Below are positions 22,565-26,194 of a DNA stretch of 26,194 nt, in pieces (positions within the stretch are counted from its first letter, which is position 1; every line of letters starts with the position of its first letter). The DNA lies in NCBI GenBank assembly GCA_902795875.1, contig CADBND010000074.1, forward strand, positions 1 to 26,194, read 5' to 3'. Under the pieces are notes generated by a model. The model saw nothing but the letters and a program-made list of their open reading frames with translations. It did no database searches and had not been told where the DNA came from. The position numbers and the translations under genes are program-made. The DNA is from an uncultured Erysipelotrichaceae bacterium (GTDB taxonomy: Bacteria > Bacillota_I > Bacilli_A > Erysipelotrichales > Erysipelotrichaceae).

Positions 22565-24256
22565 CTAAAATGAGCTGTCGTCGATCTTGTCGAGTTCTAC
22601 CTTCATGCGAGCCGCAACTTCTTTCAGACAACCCGGTTCGAAAGGAACTTTCAGATGGGCATCCCGGACGATCTGTGTAAATGACTTCGTTCCGCCAAGA
22701 GAACAGATGTGCAGATAATCTTTCCAGGCATCCTTGTCGTTGTTGAGTTTCCGCACGAAGAACTGCAGAGCGCAGACCTGAGCGAGCGTGTAATCGATGT
22801 AATAGAAGGGCGACTGGAAGATATGTCCCTGACGATAGAAGAATCCTCCTCTTTCGAGAAGATCGAATCCTTCATAATCGATATCCGGTTTGTATACTTT
22901 TTCCAGTTTCCGGAAGCAGGCTTTTCTTTCTTCCGGTGTCATTTCCGGATGGTTGTACACTTCGTGCTGGAAGTGGTCCACCAGACAGCCGTATGGCAGG
23001 AATTTCAATGAATCGCTGATGTGGAAGTAGTGGTATTTTTCTGCTTCTTCACCGAAGAAGAGATGGCTCCAGGGATGCGCGAAGAATTCCATCGACATCG
23101 AATCGATCTCGGCAGATTCCATGGTCGGGAATGAGAGATCCGGGATCTTGACGTTCTTGAATGTGCAATATGCCTGAAAAGCGTGTCCCGCTTCATGAGT
23201 CAGTACATCGACATCGCCCGAAGTCCCGTTCGCGTTTGCGAAGATGAACGGGATCTTGTAGTCATAGATGCCTGTGCAGTATCCGCCCATCTCTTTGTTC
23301 GGTCTGGTCGGCAGGTCAAACAGTTCCTGATCGACCATCATCTTGAAAAAGTCACCTGTCTCTTCCGACATTTCAGTGTACATTTTCAAAGCGGCTTCAA
23401 CGAGTTCATCGATGCTGCCGTGCGGTTTTGGATTGCCTGTCTTGAAATTGTAATTGACATCATAGCACATCAGTTTATCCACGCCGATGCGTTCTGCCTG
23501 TTTTTTTCTGAGTTCGACTGTCAGCGGCACGATGTCTTCGATCACCTGATCGCGGTATCTCTTTACCATTTCCTGGTCATAATCCAGACGGTTCATGCGG
23601 ATATAGCCTAAGGGTGTGAAATTCTCATAGCCGAGTTTCTTGGCCATGCGGTCTCTGACTTTGACCAATTTGTCGTAGATCTCGTCAAATGCGGCTTCGT
23701 TTTCTTCAAAGAAACGGTTGTAGGCGATCGTCGCTTCTTTTCTGACCTGTCTGTCGGCATCGTTCATAAGCGGTGCGATGGAGGCCAGGTTGTAGATCTG
23801 TCCTTTGAATTCGATCTTTGCGGAGGATTTCAGTTTCCCGTATTCCGTCGCAAGCCGATTCTCTTCCTGCAGATCTTCGATGATGACTTCCGAGAAGGAC
23901 TTCAGTGTGTTTTCTAAGCCGAGATAATATGCTTCGGGGATGTCCAGCTCATCACGGAATCTGTTTTCCAGCATCAGCTTTGCCAGCTGTACTTCGTACG
24001 CCTGAAGAAGCGGCATCGTGTTGTCCCAGTATTCGTTCTCTTTGTCGTAGTACTCGTCCGCTGTATTGATGCTGTGACGGATCTGACAAAGGGTCTGCAT
24101 CGATGAGATATGTCCCCGGAAAGTGTTGATCTTGTCAAATACTTCCATGAACTCTTTGCTGTTATTGGCGGCTTGGAGTCTGGATAAAAGCTGTTCGTAT
24201 TCTTCCTTCAGGTCTTCGTAATTCAAACGTTCATATTTCAGATCTGCAAATTTCAT
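22565..24256 (-). CDS. pepF: M3-family oligoendopeptidase
   Basis: Zinc oligopeptidase of the M3B (PepF / oligoendopeptidase F) family, 563 residues, normal length. HEAGH (354-358) is the zinc motif, with ESAEIDSMSMEFF supplying the third ligand glutamate. GGYCTGIYDYKIPFIFANANGT before it and QGHIFQSPFYYIDYTLAQ after it are conserved substrate-site blocks. It degrades short peptides in the cytoplasm. Its ATG overlaps the tcdA stop as ATGA. The symbol is by family only; several M3B types exist. Confidence 0.92.
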   Translation of the reverse strand: MKFADLKYERLNYEDLKEEYEQLLSRLQAANNSKEFMEVFDKINTFRGHISSMQTLCQIRHSINTADEYYDKENEYWDNTMPLLQAYEVQLAKLMLENRFRDELDIPEAYYLGLENTLKSFSEVIIEDLQEENRLATEYGKLKSSAKIEFKGQIYNLASIAPLMNDADRQVRKEATIAYNRFFEENEAAFDEIYDKLVKVRDRMAKKLGYENFTPLGYIRMNRLDYDQEMVKRYRDQVIEDIVPLTVELRKKQAERIGVDKLMCYDVNYNFKTGNPKPHGSIDELVEAALKMYTEMSEETGDFFKMMVDQELFDLPTRPNKEMGGYCTGIYDYKIPFIFANANGTSGDVDVLTHEAGHAFQAYCTFKNVKIPDLSFPTMESAEIDSMSMEFFAHPWSHLFFGEEAEKYHYFHISDSLKFLPYGCLVDHFQHEVYNHPEMTPEERKACFRKLEKVYKPDIDYEGFDLLERGGFFYRQGHIFQSPFYYIDYTLAQVCALQFFVRKLNNDKDAWKDYLHICSLGGTKSFTQIVRDAHLKVPFEPGCLKEVAARMKVELDKIDDSSF

Positions 24257-24960
24257 TTTTCCTCCTTGATCAATCTTTCATATACGATCTCTGCAATATA
24301 TAATCCGACGCTCCCCACGACGAATATCGCCGATCCGAGCGGATATTTTTCCTTATTTGTCGTGCCTTCTTTGACCACACCCGTTTTTACTGCCGGCGTA
24401 TCCACGAAGACGACTTCGATCTTCTCACGGTAGTTTTCTTTTTTGACCAGGTTTCTGAACGCTTTTGCGAGAGGGTCGTTCCTGGTCTTATCGAGCGTTG
24501 TCAGTCTGATGTTTTTCGGTTTCAGTCTTCTTGCCGAGCCAAGAGAGGACAGGACCGGGATCCCTTTTTCATGGCACAACTTCACAAGCGTGAATTTGGC
24601 AGTCAGTGTATCGATACAGTCGACCACATAGTCATAGTCTTTATCCAATCGGAAGCTTCCGTCGATGAAGGTCTTGATGGTGTCGACTTTCGTGTCGCTG
24701 ATCTCTTCGATCCTGTTTTTGAGCACTTCGACTTTGTCGATCCCGATGTTGTCTTTTGTCGTCATCAGCTGTCTGTTGAGATTGGACGGTTCGACTTTGT
24801 CGAAATCCAGCAGCGTTATGTATCCGAGTCCCGAACGGCATAAGGCTTCGGCAACAAAGGATCCCACTCCTCCGACTCCGCAGATCAATACTCTTTTATT
24901 GGCGACTGTTTCCAGGGCTTTGTGTCCTACGAGATATTCCATTCTGCTTAAGTCAACCAT
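24253..24960 (-). CDS. tcdA: tRNA threonylcarbamoyladenosine dehydratase
   Basis: E1-like ThiF/MoeB-fold enzyme, 235 residues, matching TcdA (CsdL/YgdL). GVGGVG (28-33) is the nucleotide loop; D52, N60, N62 and R63 in LLDFDKVEPSNLNRQ are the ATP-binding signature, followed by DCIDTLTAKFTLVKLC. The C-terminal helix GSAIFVVGSVGLYIAEIVYERL is typical. It converts t6A37 to cyclic ct6A37 in tRNAs reading ANN codons. The start ATG at 24960 has GAGG eight bases before it and lies inside the end of miaA (13-base overlap). Confidence 0.92.
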   Translation of the reverse strand: MVDLSRMEYLVGHKALETVANKRVLICGVGGVGSFVAEALCRSGLGYITLLDFDKVEPSNLNRQLMTTKDNIGIDKVEVLKNRIEEISDTKVDTIKTFIDGSFRLDKDYDYVVDCIDTLTAKFTLVKLCHEKGIPVLSSLGSARRLKPKNIRLTTLDKTRNDPLAKAFRNLVKKENYREKIEVVFVDTPAVKTGVVKEGTTNKEKYPLGSAIFVVGSVGLYIAEIVYERLIKEEK

Positions 24961-25832
24961 TTTCTTACCTCTTCCATCGCCAGACTGCGGTCATCGAACC
25001 ACTTCACATCCATCTGATTGTTGAAGAAGGTATATTGCCGTTTTGCGAAATGTCTGGAATTTATCTTTACTTCTTCAACGCATTCTTCGATGCTTTTGTT
25101 GCCTTCGAAATACCCTTTGAATTCTTTGTAGCCGATGCCTTGCATGGACTGGTCTGAAAAATCGACACCGTTTTTTAAAAGGGCTTCGATCTCTTGGATC
25201 AGACCGGCTTCCATCATCTTGTCGATCCTTTCGTTTATCCTTTCAAAGAGCTTCTTTCTCTCGGCAGTCAGTCCAATGATGAGACAGTCGTAGATCGGCC
25301 TATGTTCCTGTTCGGCCTTGATCTGCGAGATGCCTTTCTTGTGTTTTTCGTAAACATTCAAAGCTCGGATTAGTCTTTTCCTGTTATTTATGTGGATCTT
25401 TTCGAGCGCCGCGGGATCTTTCTGTTTGAGCAGTTCATAGAGTTCCTCGTTGCTCAAATCCGGGTACTGCTCGTCTTCTTCCTCTTCTTCATAGAAGTGA
25501 TAGTCGTAGAGAGAGGCTTTGATGTATAGGCCTGTTCCTCCTACGATGATGGGAAGTTTTCCGGCACGGCTGATCTCTTCGATATATTTCCTGGACAGTT
25601 CCTGGAATTCTTTTACACTGTAGGATCCTTTCGAGTCTTTGATGTCGATCAGATAGTGCTTCGCTTGCGCAAGTTCTGTCTTGTCGGGTTTGGCCGATCC
25701 GATATCCAGGCCTCTGTATATCTGTATCGAATCTCCGGAGATGATCTCGCCGTTGAATTTCTTGGCACATTCTATTCCGAAGGCTGTTTTTCCGACAGCT
25801 GTCGGTCCTACGATCACCAATACCTTATTCAT
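24948..25832 (-). CDS. miaA: tRNA dimethylallyltransferase
   Basis: MiaA, 294 residues from the ATG at 25832. P-loop GPTAVGKT (9-16), GDSIQIYRGLDIGSAKPD, VGGTGLYIKASLYDY and MQGIGYKEF are signature blocks. It adds a dimethylallyl group to A37 of tRNAs reading UNN codons. A longer frame reaches 25886, but the added residues precede the normal N-terminus (MNKVLVIVGPTAVGK) and overlap the GNAT gene, so the downstream ATG is chosen. It overlaps the GNAT gene by eight bases and tcdA by 13, so the three are likely one transcript. Confidence 0.95.
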   Translation of the reverse strand: MNKVLVIVGPTAVGKTAFGIECAKKFNGEIISGDSIQIYRGLDIGSAKPDKTELAQAKHYLIDIKDSKGSYSVKEFQELSRKYIEEISRAGKLPIIVGGTGLYIKASLYDYHFYEEEEEDEQYPDLSNEELYELLKQKDPAALEKIHINNRKRLIRALNVYEKHKKGISQIKAEQEHRPIYDCLIIGLTAERKKLFERINERIDKMMEAGLIQEIEALLKNGVDFSDQSMQGIGYKEFKGYFEGNKSIEECVEEVKINSRHFAKRQYTFFNNQMDVKWFDDRSLAMEEVRKWLT

Positions 25833-26194
25833 GTTTCTGATCCGCCTTTTTCTGAAATGCGATCCTCGGAGTGTTATCGTCGACAATGATGATACCGCAA
25901 CGGACGAATCCGTTCTTTTCGATCACGTGCAGCATCGGTTTATTATCCTTATGCGTATCGATACGGATATCGACGCCGTAAGTCTCCACATAGTCCAAAA
26001 CAAGATCGAAGATCCCTTTGACGCTGCCGTCGGATGCGATACGGTGTATTGTTCCGTATGGGGCGTCGTCCAGCCATGCGCCATCGATATCGAGGTAAGT
26101 CGGTTCGATGCCGACGATGAATGCGAACGTGGCGACTATCTTCCCGTCCTCTTCCACGACATAGGAATTTCCGTTTTCGATATCCTTCTTAACG
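25825..26194 (-). CDS. GNAT-family acetyltransferase, C-terminal part (cut by window end)
   Basis: The frame stays open through the window edge (VKKDIENGNSYVVEEDGK...), so the N-terminus is outside; a GTG at 26157 is unlikely to be the true start. YVVEEDGKIVATFAFIVG, GTIHRIASDGSVKGIFDLVLDYV and MLHVIEKNGFVRCGII match the beta strands and the acetyl-CoA region of GNAT enzymes, although the usual RxxGxG loop reads SDGSVKG. Substrate unknown. It overlaps miaA by eight bases and is the first visible gene of the 20-26 kb run. Confidence 0.8.
   Translation of the reverse strand, partial: VKKDIENGNSYVVEEDGKIVATFAFIVGIEPTYLDIDGAWLDDAPYGTIHRIASDGSVKGIFDLVLDYVETYGVDIRIDTHKDNKPMLHVIEKNGFVRCGIIIVDDNTPRIAFQKKADQKHE

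Overview
The window looks like chromosome of a low-to-mid GC Bacillota, most likely an anaerobic member of the Erysipelotrichia or a nearby Bacilli lineage. The evidence is good AGGAGG-type ribosome sites, compact operons with ATGA stop/start overlaps, a complete F-type ATP synthase operon whose c subunit has a sodium-type site, a two-FeoA ferrous iron operon, and a uridine-kinase-like nucleoside kinase with a long N-terminal extension. No phage, transposon, plasmid or CRISPR features are visible. This is core chromosome, but it contains several unusual arrangements. The lineage call is inference from gene style only.

Layout. 57-770 (+) is a metallo-beta-lactamase-fold hydrolase with its own terminator. 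842-915 (-) is tRNA-Gly(CCC). 1046-3800 (-) holds gamma-glutamyltransferase followed by a chromate-transporter-like permease split into two half-length genes. 3869-10795 (-) is the ATP synthase operon: marR, atpI-like, atpB, atpE, atpF, a fused atpH-atpA, atpG, atpD, atpC. 10931-12313 (+) is a divergent metallophosphoesterase. 12347-15560 (-) contains a stomatin-like (SPFH) protein with an unrecognised membrane partner, a MATE transporter and a short DtxR-like regulator. 15701-18559 (-) is the feo operon (feoA, feoA, feoB, Cys-rich membrane protein). It faces a divergent iron-type DtxR regulator at 18707-19078 (+). 19084-26194 (-) is a run of closely packed genes: GNAT acetyltransferase (cut by the window end), miaA, tcdA, M3 oligopeptidase, PNPOx-fold flavoprotein, amidohydrolase and nucleoside kinase.

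Most notable. (1) Delta and alpha of the ATP synthase are one uninterrupted 686-residue reading frame. Because F1 has one delta per three alphas, this raises a stoichiometry problem; a possible internal start lies at 8081. (2) The c subunit carries two glutamates (E24 and E57) plus T58 and Y62, the two-carboxylate sodium-coupling arrangement. (3) A MarR-type regulator leads the ATP synthase operon, and an 18-bp inverted repeat sits at its predicted transcription start. (4) The feo promoter has one DtxR-type palindrome exactly filling the 17-bp spacer and a second one 30 bp downstream. (5) At least two genes have a -10 box exactly six bases before the ATG and no Shine-Dalgarno sequence, suggesting leaderless mRNAs. 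(6) miaA and tcdA, which both modify tRNA position 37, overlap.

How the parts fit. The ATP synthase would couple sodium (or proton) flow to ATP. The feo block is an iron-controlled uptake unit with its regulator alongside. The 19-26 kb block combines tRNA modification, peptide breakdown and nucleotide salvage under what looks like common transcription. No intergenic stretch exceeds about 150 bases.
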